Shown here one piece after another: positions 17,231 to 26,154 of a DNA stretch of 64,000 nt. Source of the stretch: Duganella levis (GTDB lineage Bacteria; Pseudomonadota; Gammaproteobacteria; Burkholderiales; Burkholderiaceae_D); the NCBI RefSeq assembly GCF_009857605.1, contig NZ_WWCT01000022.1, positions 1-64,000 on the forward strand, in the 5' to 3' direction. A program made the position numbers and the translations under genes. The stretch's first letter is position 1. Each line of letters begins with the position of its first letter. Under the pieces are notes generated by a model. The model made no database searches, was not told the origin of the DNA, and saw only the letters and a list, made by a program, of their open reading frames with translations.

Positions 17231-18699
17231 TTACCGTTCCTGGCCAGTTGCACATAGAAGCGGACCGCTTCCAGATAGTTATCGATGCCGATGCGTTCAT
17301 TCGTGCCATGGAAGCGCGGCAGGTCATCCGGCCCGGCGCGCACCGGCGAGAAGCGGTACACATGCTCGCTCACGTCCTTGTAGTGGCGCGAATCGGTGGC
17401 CCCGATCACGATGCCCGGCGCCACCGCCGCATCGCTGAATACCTCGCGGATGGTGCGGTTGATCAGCGCATATTGTGCCGACTCGATCGGCGAAATGCGC
17501 GACGGATCGGATGCCCCCACATCCAGCGCTGCACGCACCGCATCGTTATTGACGGCCTGTTTGACGTGCTCCATCACGCCGCCCACCGTATCGCCGGGAC
17601 GGATGCGGAAATTGACCACCGCGTCGGCGCGGCCCGGCAGCACGTTATCCTTGTTCCCCGCATGGACCACCGTCAGCGCGGTAGTGGTGCGCAGCATGGC
17701 GTTGGTGCCGGCCGCCTGCTCCAGCTGCTTCTTCACCAGAGGCCCGAACAGCCACAGATTGGACAGCGCCACCCGGTTCATGCCTTGCATTTCCGGCGCG
17801 ATGATGTCGAAGGCGTCGCGCGCCACGCCGCTTAACTCGGCCGGCATCTGCTTGTGCTCCAGGTCCGTCAGCGCAGCGCTCATCATGCCGATGGCGGTGT
17901 TATGCGGCGGCATCGACGAATGACCCGGCGCCGTGGTCACCTCCAGATTGACGCTGGCGTAGCCCTTCTCCGCCACACCGATCAGCGCCACCGGCTTGCT
18001 GACGCCAGCCATGATGCCCTCCGTGACCAGCATGCCCTCATCCAGCACATAGTCCAGCTGCACGCCGCGTGACTTCAGCAGCCGCGCAATCTCCACCGCG
18101 CCACGGCGGCCGCCGACTTCCTCGTCCGCGCCAAAGCCGAAATAAATGGTGGCGCGCGGCTGATAGCCCGACGCCAGCAAATACTCCACCGCCTCCATCT
18201 GCGCCACCAGGCTGCCCTTGTCGTCCCACGAGCCGCGGCCCCACACAAAGCCGTCCTTCACCACACCGTCGAACGGCGGCTGCTGCCAGTTGGCTTCCGT
18301 ACCCGGCGCCACCGGCACCACATCCTGGTGCGCCAGCCACATCACCGGCTTGGCCTGCGCATCGCTGCCCTGCCACGTGAACAGCATGCTGTGGCCGATC
18401 ATCTCGCGCTTCAGCGCCGCATGCATGCGCGGGAACGCCTGCGCCAGGTAAGCCTGCATGCGCTCAAACTCTTCGGCGTTGACATCGCCGGACGCCGCAT
18501 CGGAAATCGTGCGGAACTTCAGCGCGCCGGCCAGCCGTCCCGCCACCGCATCGCGCTCCAGCGCCAGCGGCGCGGCTGGCGTCACCGCAATCTGGCGCGA
18601 CGTCAGCCGCCAGGTATTCCACGCCACCGCCGCGATCACCACTGCGATCGCCAGCAGTGCGGCATACAAAAGTCGCTTCAACATAAAATGAAAATCCAT
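17227..18699 (-). CDS. Membrane-anchored M20 peptidase (PM20D1/CPS1-like)
   Basis: 490 residues. One N-terminal hydrophobic helix (about 8-28) should anchor the enzyme in the inner membrane facing the periplasm. Metal motifs are WLAHQDVVPV (about 120-129), WGRGSWDDKGS (about 152-162) and GADEEVGG (about 187-194). A late SPVRAGPDDLPRFHGTNERI gives the terminal His. The fold type includes yeast CPS1 and mammalian PM20D1, which cleave or form N-acyl amino acids and dipeptides. A second ATG lies five codons in and neither has a clear ribosome site. It is the first gene of the operon and is divergent from the GlxA-type regulator. Confidence 0.85.
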   Translation of the reverse strand: MDFHFMLKRLLYAALLAIAVVIAAVAWNTWRLTSRQIAVTPAAPLALERDAVAGRLAGALKFRTISDAASGDVNAEEFERMQAYLAQAFPRMHAALKREMIGHSMLFTWQGSDAQAKPVMWLAHQDVVPVAPGTEANWQQPPFDGVVKDGFVWGRGSWDDKGSLVAQMEAVEYLLASGYQPRATIYFGFGADEEVGGRRGAVEIARLLKSRGVQLDYVLDEGMLVTEGIMAGVSKPVALIGVAEKGYASVNLEVTTAPGHSSMPPHNTAIGMMSAALTDLEHKQMPAELSGVARDAFDIIAPEMQGMNRVALSNLWLFGPLVKKQLEQAAGTNAMLRTTTALTVVHAGNKDNVLPGRADAVVNFRIRPGDTVGGVMEHVKQAVNNDAVRAALDVGASDPSRISPIESAQYALINRTIREVFSDAAVAPGIVIGATDSRHYKDVSEHVYRFSPVRAGPDDLPRFHGTNERIGIDNYLEAVRFYVQLARNGK

Positions 18700-18724
18700 G
18701 TAAAAAAGTGCGCCAGATTGGTGC

Positions 18725-18744
18725 GCAACGCGACCTTGCGTTGC
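18725..18744. promoter_or_regulatory. Inverted repeat in the M20 operon / GlxA-regulator divergent region
   Basis: GCAACGC (18725-18731) and GCGTTGC (18738-18744) are perfect inverted arms with a six-base spacer. They lie between the divergent start codons at 18699 and 18828. An operator for the neighbouring AraC-type regulator is possible but not shown. Confidence 0.3.
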
Positions 18745-18827
18745 CCTTTTCGGACACTGTTGTTTTGATTTCTTGCGAACGATTCTAAAGCTTGCCTAAG
18801 CAATATCGTGCAGCTAATATCGCCAAT

Positions 18828-19901
18828 ATGCAGACCAATCCCGCCACCGACCTCGCACCACTTGACGTGCAGCTGCTATGGCTACCGGAAGCGATGCCGG
18901 GTAATTTATTTGCCGCCATCGATGTGCTGAATGTGGCGGCAGGGATACTACAACTGCGCAAACCGCACTTGCCGGCGCCGCTGACGTGGCGCGTGATCAC
19001 CCCGCCCGGCATCCCATCCCCACTCAACGCCGAGGCCATGGCCGGCATGCAGAAACTGCCGCCGCAAACACTGCCGCCGCAACGCACGCTGATCGTGGTA
19101 CCCGGCCTCGCCGCCCGCAACGCGCCGCACCTGGGCGACATCGCCGAGCGCCATCCCGACGTGCTGCAACTGCTGCACGACCACGCGCTGCACGGCGGCC
19201 TGATTGCCGCCTGCTTCACCGGCATGGTGTTCCCGGCGCGTCTGGGCCTGCTGACCGGCGCTCCCTGCGCGCCGCCGTGGGCCTATCAATCGTGGATGAA
19301 ACTGCACTTCCCCGAAGGCGACTTCGACACCGACGAACCGATGTCCTTCCACGAACGCGTATCGACCTGCGTCGCGCCCGGCCTGCAAACCGAATTCATC
19401 GCCGCGCTGCTGGGCCGTCTGCTCGACCCCGACCTGATGGAAGGCTGCCTGCAAGTGCTGCAATACCAGCAGCGCCGCCAGCAGATCACTTCCGAACTAA
19501 GCGGCGTCTGGCTCACGCCCACTTCCGACAGCCCCGTCTACCGCGCCACCCAATGGCTGCAAACCAATCTGGAACAGCCGTACAACCTGCAGGCACTGGC
19601 CGAAGCCGCCGCCACCAGCGAACGCACGCTGCTGCGCCACTTCCGCCAGGCGGTCGGCATGACGCCGCTGGAATACCTGCACAAGCTGCGCGTGGAGCGC
19701 GCCAAGGTGATGATGGAAGTCTCGCTGCACAACTTCCATACCATCGCCTCCGCCTGCGGCTATGCGGACGCCGGCTCGTTCCGCCGCCTGTTCCAGCAGG
19801 CCACCGGCATGAATCCCAGCGTCTACCGCGAACGCTTCACGCTGCGCGCGCGCCGGCCGCATTGGAAGGTCGAACAAAAATCGCAAGAGGCACTCACATG
19901 A
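18828..19901 (+). CDS. GlxA-family transcriptional regulator (DJ-1/PfpI plus AraC HTH)
   Basis: 357 residues from the ATG at 18828; an in-frame TTG at 18792 is less likely. Residues about 10-190 form a DJ-1/PfpI-like domain (VQLLWLPEAMPGNLFAAIDV and GLIAACFTGMVFPARLGLL, with Cys at the nucleophile elbow). Residues about 235-335 are an AraC double helix-turn-helix with LAEAAATSERTLLRHFRQAV and ASACGYADAGSFRRLFQQAT. Its stop overlaps the start of the MFS gene by four bases (ATGA), so it probably regulates that transporter and perhaps the divergent M20-TonB operon. The effector is unknown. Confidence 0.88.
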   Translation: MQTNPATDLAPLDVQLLWLPEAMPGNLFAAIDVLNVAAGILQLRKPHLPAPLTWRVITPPGIPSPLNAEAMAGMQKLPPQTLPPQRTLIVVPGLAARNAPHLGDIAERHPDVLQLLHDHALHGGLIAACFTGMVFPARLGLLTGAPCAPPWAYQSWMKLHFPEGDFDTDEPMSFHERVSTCVAPGLQTEFIAALLGRLLDPDLMEGCLQVLQYQQRRQQITSELSGVWLTPTSDSPVYRATQWLQTNLEQPYNLQALAEAAATSERTLLRHFRQAVGMTPLEYLHKLRVERAKVMMEVSLHNFHTIASACGYADAGSFRRLFQQATGMNPSVYRERFTLRARRPHWKVEQKSQEALT

Positions 19902-21343
19902 ACCACGGCGCCAAAATCCTGCACCTGCGCGGCGCTGCCGGCATGAACGCCATTTACCGCAAAGTCAGCTGGCGTCTCCTGCCGTTGCTGATGCTGTGCT
20001 ACGCGGTGGCCTACCTCGACCGCGTCAACGTCAGCTACGCCAAGCTGCAAATGGGCGCCGACCTCGATTTCAGCAACCAGACTTACGCCTGGGGCGTGGG
20101 CATCTTCTTCATCGGCTACTGCCTGTGCGAGATCCCCAGCAACCTGCTGCTGGAAAAAATCGGTGCGCGCAAAACGCTGCTGCGCATCATGCTGTGCTGG
20201 GGCGTGACCGCCGCTGCCGGCGCCTTCGTGCGCGAGCCGGTCGAGTTCTACGTGATCCGCTTCCTGCTTGGCGTGTTTGAAGCGGGCTTCTTCCCCGGCG
20301 TGATCCTCTACCTGACCTACTGGTATCCGGCGGCGCGGCGCGCCCGCGTGATCGCCCTCTTCGCCTCGGCCGCGCTGCTGGCCGGCGTGGCGGCCGGCCC
20401 GCTGTGCGGCGCCACGCTGCAATACATGCACCAATACGGCGGCCTGCAAGGCTGGCAATGGCTGCTGGTGCTGCAAGGCCTGCCGGCCGTGCTGCTCGGC
20501 GTGGTCGCCTACTTCTACCTCGACGACAAACCGGAAGATGCACGCTGGTTGTCGTCGTTTGAACAGCAGATGATCGAACAGGACCTGGAGCGCGACGAAG
20601 CGGCGCTCAACGCAGCCACCGGCGGCGACGCCCACGCGCAGGAGGCCCGCAACGGCAAGGCTAGCGCCAGCGCCAGCGCCGCCGATGATGCCGAGCCGCC
20701 CTCCGCCTTCGCCACCATCTGGTCGCTGGTGCGCCAGCCCACCATCGCGCTGCTGGCCGTCGCCAACCTGCTGTTGATGGGCGCCAGCTACGCATTGATA
20801 TTCTGGTCGCCGACGCTGATGCAGCGCTGGGGCGCGGGCAGCCATATGCAGCTTGGCCTGCTGGCCGCCATCCCCAACCTGGCCGGCGTGATCGGCATGA
20901 TCCTGATCGGCTACGACTCCGACCGCCGGCGCGAACGGCGCGGCCACTTCATCGCCTGCATGGTGCTGGCGGCCGGCGGCCTCGGACTCGCCATCGCCGG
21001 CGACAACCGCCTCACCTGGTCGCTGGCCGGCCTGACGCTGGCATCAATGGGCATCGCCGCCGCCTCGCCGCTGCTGATCTCCATCGTCACCGGCATGCTG
21101 AATCGGCGCCGCGCCGCCACCGGCATCGCGCTGATCGGCAGCTTTGGCCTGCTGGGCGGCGCCTTCGGCCCACCGCTCAGCGAACGCCTGCTGGCCTGGG
21201 GCGACAGCGCCGCCATGCTGGCCGCGCTAATCGCCCTCTATCTGGCGGCCGGCGCCATCCTGTTACTGGCATTGCGGCTGGCGCCACGCCACGGCGGCCC
21301 TGACGCCGGCCATGGCCAAACCGACAAGATGGCCCGCAGCTAA
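19898..21343 (+). CDS. MFS transporter, anion:cation symporter (ACS) type
   Basis: 481 residues with about 12 hydrophobic helices. The signature YLDRVNVSYAKLQM (about residues 46-59) after helix 1, and CEIPSNLLLEKIGARK between helices 2 and 3, are typical of the ACS family. That family carries tartrate, glucarate, phthalate and other organic acids. The central loop (about 235-265) is long and low-complexity (GKASASASAADDAEPP). The start codon lies within the stop of the GlxA-type regulator, which supports co-transcription. The substrate is unknown; an organic acid or a product of the neighbouring M20 enzymes is possible. Confidence 0.87.
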   Translation: MNHGAKILHLRGAAGMNAIYRKVSWRLLPLLMLCYAVAYLDRVNVSYAKLQMGADLDFSNQTYAWGVGIFFIGYCLCEIPSNLLLEKIGARKTLLRIMLCWGVTAAAGAFVREPVEFYVIRFLLGVFEAGFFPGVILYLTYWYPAARRARVIALFASAALLAGVAAGPLCGATLQYMHQYGGLQGWQWLLVLQGLPAVLLGVVAYFYLDDKPEDARWLSSFEQQMIEQDLERDEAALNAATGGDAHAQEARNGKASASASAADDAEPPSAFATIWSLVRQPTIALLAVANLLLMGASYALIFWSPTLMQRWGAGSHMQLGLLAAIPNLAGVIGMILIGYDSDRRRERRGHFIACMVLAAGGLGLAIAGDNRLTWSLAGLTLASMGIAAASPLLISIVTGMLNRRRAATGIALIGSFGLLGGAFGPPLSERLLAWGDSAAMLAALIALYLAAGAILLLALRLAPRHGGPDAGHGQTDKMARS

Positions 21344-21415
21344 CGGTTGGGCTAGAATCTGGGAGGCGCTGCGATCCGGCGCTCCCGTTCACCCAACCTA
21401 CAAGCGAAACTATCG

Positions 21416-23785
21416 ATGCGTTTTGTATTGCCACTCCTGGCCACCGCCATGGCGGTCCACGCCACTGCCGCCAATGCAGCCACTCCTGCACCAACGCCCA
21501 TCACCCTCGATCAAGCCATGGCCAATCCGGACTGGATCGGCAACCCGGTGGAATCCGCCTGGTGGGGCTGGGACAGCCGCCAGGTCTACTTCAAGCAGAA
21601 ACGCAGCGCCTCCGCCGTGCGCGACACCTACCAGATCGCCGGCGCCGCCGCCAAGCTGGTGGAAGAAAAACAGCTGGCCAATCTCGATAGCGCCGACCCG
21701 GTCTACAACCGCGAACGCACCCGCGCCGTCCTGCTGCGCAACGGCGACCTGTTTGAACGCGACCTGAAAACCGGCGCGCTGACGCAGATCGTGCGCGGCA
21801 CCACGCCGGCGTCCGACGCCCAATACGCCGCCGACGGCAACCACGTGCAGTTCCGCGTGGGCAGCGACTGGTTCAGCTGGAGCCGCAGCGAACGCCTGGT
21901 GTCGCCGGTCGCCCTGCTACGCACCGCCAAAGACCCGGACGCCGCCCCGGACTCCGACTTCCGCCGCGACATGCAACTGCGCCTCATCACCACGCTGGCG
22001 CAGCTGAAGAAGGACAAGGACGACACCCGCGACCAGCGCAACACCGACCGCGCCGCCGACGCCACCCGCGCGCCGCTGCCGATCTACCTCGGCGACAAAG
22101 TCACCATCGAAACCAGCTCGCTGTCGCCGGACGGCCGCTACCTGCTGGTGGTCACCGCCGCCAAGGATGGCGACAAACGCCGCATCGGCAAGCTGCCGAA
22201 ATACGTCACCGAATCGGGCTACGAAGAAACCGACGAAGAGCGCAAGCGCGTCAGCGAAGCCGGCCCGCTGGCGCATCACCTGAAACTGATTGAAGTCGCC
22301 ACCCGCAAAGTGACCGAGCTGTCGCTGGACGACCTGCCCGGCATCAAGGAAGACCCGCTGGCCGCGATGCGCGTGGCGCAGAAGCTGGACGCGCTGAAAG
22401 GCAACCGCGCCGTGCGCTTCGAAGGCCGCGAAGACTCGATCCGCTGGAGCGCCAACGGCGCGCGCGTGGCCGTGCTGGCGCAAGCCATCGACAACAAGGA
22501 TCGCTGGATCGCCGCCGTCGACCTCAGCGCCGCCAAGCTGCAACCGCTGCACCGCCTGAGCGACGCCGCCTGGGTCAACAACCGCGGCAACGACTTTGGC
22601 TGGCAGCCTGACAACAGCACGCTGTGGTACGAATCGGAAGAAAGCGGCTACTCGCACCTCTACCTGCGCACCGCAGACGGCAAGGCACGCCCGCTCACTT
22701 CGGGCAAATGGGAAGAGTCCAACGTCACCTGGTCGGGCGACGGCCAGACCGCCTACTTCATGTGCAACCCGAAACTGCCGGGCACTTATGAAGTCTGCTC
22801 GACCAACACCAGGGACGGCGCACTGAAGGAATTGACGTCGCTGGGCGGCGTCGAAAGCTTCGCGCTGTCGCCGGACGGCCGCAAGCTGCTGGTGCGCTAC
22901 TCCACCGCCTACATGCCGGCGCAGATCGGCACCATCAGCAGCAGCGGCGGCGCGATTACCCAGCTGACCGATACCCGCACCGCCGACTACAAAGCGCGTG
23001 AATGGATCGAACCGCAAATCGTGCCGGTGCCATCGACCCACGGCGCCGACCCGGTGTGGGCCAAGCTGTATCGCCCGGCCACGCTGGAAGCCGGTAAAAA
23101 ATATCCGGTCGTGATGTTCGTGCACGGCGCCGGCTACCTGCAAAACGTCACCAAGCGCTACCCGGTCTACTTCCGCGAACAGATGTTCCACAACCTGCTG
23201 GTGCAGAAGGGTTACATCGTGATCGACATGGACTACCGCGCCTCGCTCGGCTATGGCCGCAACTGGCGCACCGCGATCTACCGCCAGATGGGCCACCCGG
23301 AACTGGAAGACTACGTCGATGGCCTGAACTGGATGGTGGCCAATCAACAGGGCGACGTCAAAAACGTCGGCATCTACGGCGGCAGCTACGGCGGCTTCAT
23401 GACCTTCATGGCGCTGCTGCGCGCACCGGACCAGTTCAAGTCCGGCGCCGCGCTGCGTCCCGTCACCGACTGGACCACCTACAACCACGAATACACCGCC
23501 AACATCCTGAACACGCCGGAGCTGGACCCGGAAGCGTACAAGGTGTCGTCGCCGATCGAATACGCCGACAAGCTGAAAGGCAACCTGCTGATCGCCCACG
23601 GCATGATCGACGATAACGTCTTCTTCCAGGACTCGGTGCGCATGGCCCAGCGCTTCATCGAACTGAAAAAAGCCAACTGGGAACTGGCGCCGTACCCGCT
23701 GGAGCGTCACGGCTTCGTGCATCCGGAATCGTGGTACGACGAATACCGCCGCATCTATGAACTGTTTGAACGCACGCTGAAATAA
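21416..23785 (+). CDS. Exported S9 peptidase, dipeptidyl-peptidase IV-like
   Basis: 789 residues with a signal peptide (1-22, ending NAA). A DPP4-type propeller occupies about 60-520. The hydrolase domain has Ser657 in GGSYGGF, Asp732 in HGMIDDNV and His765 in RHGF; the HGxxDDNV context is characteristic of S9B enzymes. It should release dipeptides in the periplasm, perhaps after proline or alanine. The next gene (secreted amylase) begins only eight bases after its stop, so the two are co-transcribed. Confidence 0.92.
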   Translation: MRFVLPLLATAMAVHATAANAATPAPTPITLDQAMANPDWIGNPVESAWWGWDSRQVYFKQKRSASAVRDTYQIAGAAAKLVEEKQLANLDSADPVYNRERTRAVLLRNGDLFERDLKTGALTQIVRGTTPASDAQYAADGNHVQFRVGSDWFSWSRSERLVSPVALLRTAKDPDAAPDSDFRRDMQLRLITTLAQLKKDKDDTRDQRNTDRAADATRAPLPIYLGDKVTIETSSLSPDGRYLLVVTAAKDGDKRRIGKLPKYVTESGYEETDEERKRVSEAGPLAHHLKLIEVATRKVTELSLDDLPGIKEDPLAAMRVAQKLDALKGNRAVRFEGREDSIRWSANGARVAVLAQAIDNKDRWIAAVDLSAAKLQPLHRLSDAAWVNNRGNDFGWQPDNSTLWYESEESGYSHLYLRTADGKARPLTSGKWEESNVTWSGDGQTAYFMCNPKLPGTYEVCSTNTRDGALKELTSLGGVESFALSPDGRKLLVRYSTAYMPAQIGTISSSGGAITQLTDTRTADYKAREWIEPQIVPVPSTHGADPVWAKLYRPATLEAGKKYPVVMFVHGAGYLQNVTKRYPVYFREQMFHNLLVQKGYIVIDMDYRASLGYGRNWRTAIYRQMGHPELEDYVDGLNWMVANQQGDVKNVGIYGGSYGGFMTFMALLRAPDQFKSGAALRPVTDWTTYNHEYTANILNTPELDPEAYKVSSPIEYADKLKGNLLIAHGMIDDNVFFQDSVRMAQRFIELKKANWELAPYPLERHGFVHPESWYDEYRRIYELFERTLK

Positions 23786-23793
23786 GGGACTCT

Positions 23794-25086
23794 ATGAAAA
23801 AGCTTGCCGCCTCGCTGATCCTGGCGACGTTATTCACCGCCGCCCACGCCGAGCCGAAACACCCGGCGTGGTCGCGCAGTTCCAACGTGTATGAAGTCAA
23901 TCCGCGCCAGTTCAGCAAGGAAGGCACGCTGAACGCGGTCGCCGCCAGCCTGCCGCGCCTCAAGCAGATGGGCGTGGACATCGTCTGGCTGATGCCGATC
24001 CACCCAATCGGCCAGAAGAACCACAAGGGCACGCTGGGCAGCTACTACGCAGTGCAGGACTACACCGCCGTCAACCCGGACTACGGCAGCGTCGACGACC
24101 TGCGCAAGCTGGTCAAGCAAGCGCACGCGCTGGGCATGCACGTGATCCTCGACTGGGTGGGCAACCACACGGCGTGGGACAACGTGTGGGTGCAGCAGCA
24201 CCCGGACTGGTTCAAGAAAAACGACAAGGGTGAAATCTACTCGGTCACCATCAAGAACGATGCCGGCGGCAGCGAGGAATGGAGCGACGTCGTCGGCCTC
24301 GACTACGACAACAAGGAACTGTGGAAGGGCATGACCGACGCCATGGCCTTCTGGGTCAAGGACGTGGGCATCGACGGCTTCCGCGCTGATGCCGCCGGCA
24401 TGGTGCCGATCGCGTTCTGGGACCAGGCGCGCGCGCAGCTGGACAAGATCAAGCCGGTGTTCATGCTGGCCGAAGCGGATGATCCGGCGCTGCACGATAA
24501 AGCCTTCGACGCCAGCTACGACTGGCCGCTGAACGGCATCATGAAGAAGATCGGCAAAGGCCAGGCCGGCGCCGCCGAGCTGCGCGACTACGTGAGCAAT
24601 CCGCCGAAAGCCTTCCCGCGCGACGCCTACCGACTCCAGTTCACCAACAACCACGACATCAATTCGTGGGAAGGTGCGGACAAGGATCTGTATGGCCCGG
24701 CGTGGGGCGCGATGACGGTGCTGAGCTACACGCTGCCCGGCATCCCGCTGGTCTACAACGGCCAGGAAGCGAGGCTGGACAAGAAGCTGGAATTCTTCGA
24801 GAAAGATCCGATCGACTGGAAGAACTACGAACTGGAAGGCTTCTTCGCCGGCCTCAACGCGCTGAAGAAACAGAACCCGGCGCTGTGGAGCGGCACGGCC
24901 GGCGGCGCGGTACAGCTGCTGGACGTCGGCAACCCGCAAGTGTTTGCCTTCAAGCGCCAGCAAGGCGCCAACAACGTGCGCGTGATCGTCAACCCGACCG
25001 CCCAGCCGCAGAAATACAAAGTGCCCGGCGAACCGGGCCAGTCTACGCTGAAGCCGTGGCGCTGGCGCATCATCGTGCCGGAGTAA
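23794..25086 (+). CDS. Secreted alpha-amylase family (GH13) glycosidase
   Basis: 430 residues with a signal peptide (ending AHAEP). All GH13 regions are present. DWVGNHT (120-126) is region I, GFRADAAG (195-202) carries nucleophile Asp199, LAEADD (225-230) carries the acid/base Glu227, and TNNHD (284-288) carries Asp288. It is compact, with no starch-binding module, and probably hydrolyses maltooligosaccharides in the periplasm. It lies eight bases after a DPP4-like peptidase gene and before a strong terminator. Confidence 0.93.
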   Translation: MKKLAASLILATLFTAAHAEPKHPAWSRSSNVYEVNPRQFSKEGTLNAVAASLPRLKQMGVDIVWLMPIHPIGQKNHKGTLGSYYAVQDYTAVNPDYGSVDDLRKLVKQAHALGMHVILDWVGNHTAWDNVWVQQHPDWFKKNDKGEIYSVTIKNDAGGSEEWSDVVGLDYDNKELWKGMTDAMAFWVKDVGIDGFRADAAGMVPIAFWDQARAQLDKIKPVFMLAEADDPALHDKAFDASYDWPLNGIMKKIGKGQAGAAELRDYVSNPPKAFPRDAYRLQFTNNHDINSWEGADKDLYGPAWGAMTVLSYTLPGIPLVYNGQEARLDKKLEFFEKDPIDWKNYELEGFFAGLNALKKQNPALWSGTAGGAVQLLDVGNPQVFAFKRQQGANNVRVIVNPTAQPQKYKVPGEPGQSTLKPWRWRIIVPE

Positions 25087-25090
25087 AACA

Positions 25091-25118
25091 AAACGCCAGA
25101 CCGCAATGTCTGGCGTTT
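25091..25118 (+). terminator. Rho-independent terminator after the amylase gene
   Basis: AAACGCCAGAC pairs perfectly with GTCTGGCGTTT around a six-base loop and is followed by further T residues. It ends the peptidase-amylase transcript. Confidence 0.88.
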
Positions 25119-25181
25119 TTATTATGATTGAATATTTTGCATCGCTCTGCTAATCTGGTTTGAGCATCTCAACGGGAGAGC

Positions 25182-26150
25182 ATGATGAGCGGATTCAAAT
25201 GGTGTGCCTGCACTGCCCTGCTATGCACCGGTCTGGCACACGCCCAAGCCGCTGACCCGATCGAGCACTTCGGCATGTGCAACGCCTCCGCCGCCGTCCT
25301 GATCGGCCAGGACCGCTTCCTCGTGGCCGACGACAACGACAACATCCTGCGCCTGTATCACACCGACCGCTCCAGCACAGTGGAATGCTCCGCGCAGCAG
25401 GAAAATTGCTTCGACCAATCCGCCGCGCTCGATCTTCACGGCCAGAATACAGAACGGGAAGTCGATATCGAGGGCGCGGCACGGATCGGCAATCGCGTCT
25501 ACTGGATCGGCTCTCACGGCACCAACACCAAGGGCAAAAAACGCCCGAAACGGCGGCAGATCTTCGCTACGGATATCGACGAAGCGCAAGGCAAGGTCAG
25601 CGTCACATGGGTAGGCCGCTACACCGGCTTGCTGGAAGCGATGGATGCCGACCCCGCCCTGAAAAAATACCAACTGCTCGACGTCGCGAAAAAAGCGCCT
25701 GAGGAAAAACACGGTCTGAATATCGAAGGCCTGGCGGCGTCGCCGGAAGGCCATCTGCTGATCGGCCTGCGCGGCCCGCTGTTTAAAAACAAGGCGTTGG
25801 TGGTGACCTTGAAAAATCCGCAGGCGCTGATGGACGCATCGCCGGCGCTGCAATTTGGCGAACCGGCGGAACTGAAGCTTGGAAAACGCGGCATCCGCAG
25901 CATCGAATATGCGCCGAAGCTTCACGCCTACCTGATCGTCGCCGGATCGGAAGGTTCAAAAGAAGATTTCAAGCTCTACAAATGGTCCGGCGACCGCAAG
26001 GCGAAGCCGGAACCACTCAACATTGAACTACCCCGCGGCTTCCGGCCGGAAGCGCTATTCGCGCTGGCCGACGGCGTCAGCTTCAAGCTGCTGAGCGACG
26101 ACGGCGATAACTGCGAGGGTAAATTCCGCAGCATCACCATCAAGCCGTAG
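25182..26150 (+). CDS. Exported DUF3616-like protein
   Basis: 322 residues with a signal peptide (about 1-23, ending AQAAD). The protein has propeller-like repeats and the segment REVDIEGAARIGNRVYWIGS (about 91-110), where the DxEG motif marks DUF3616 proteins. A second DIEG-like motif (LNIEGLAASPEGHLLIGLRG) follows. Tandem ATG codons follow GGGAGAG, so the start could be 25182 or 25185. It is a single gene ending four bases from the convergent M20 gene. No enzymatic function is known. Confidence 0.7.
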   Translation: MMSGFKWCACTALLCTGLAHAQAADPIEHFGMCNASAAVLIGQDRFLVADDNDNILRLYHTDRSSTVECSAQQENCFDQSAALDLHGQNTEREVDIEGAARIGNRVYWIGSHGTNTKGKKRPKRRQIFATDIDEAQGKVSVTWVGRYTGLLEAMDADPALKKYQLLDVAKKAPEEKHGLNIEGLAASPEGHLLIGLRGPLFKNKALVVTLKNPQALMDASPALQFGEPAELKLGKRGIRSIEYAPKLHAYLIVAGSEGSKEDFKLYKWSGDRKAKPEPLNIELPRGFRPEALFALADGVSFKLLSDDGDNCEGKFRSITIKP

Positions 26151-26154
26151 CCGC

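Noticed and set aside
18986..19897. Possible N-terminal extension of the MFS transporter over the GlxA-type regulator gene
   Set aside because: The frame is open but the sequence is Arg/Pro-rich nonsense. The ATG at 19898 in the ATGA overlap gives a normal-length transporter.
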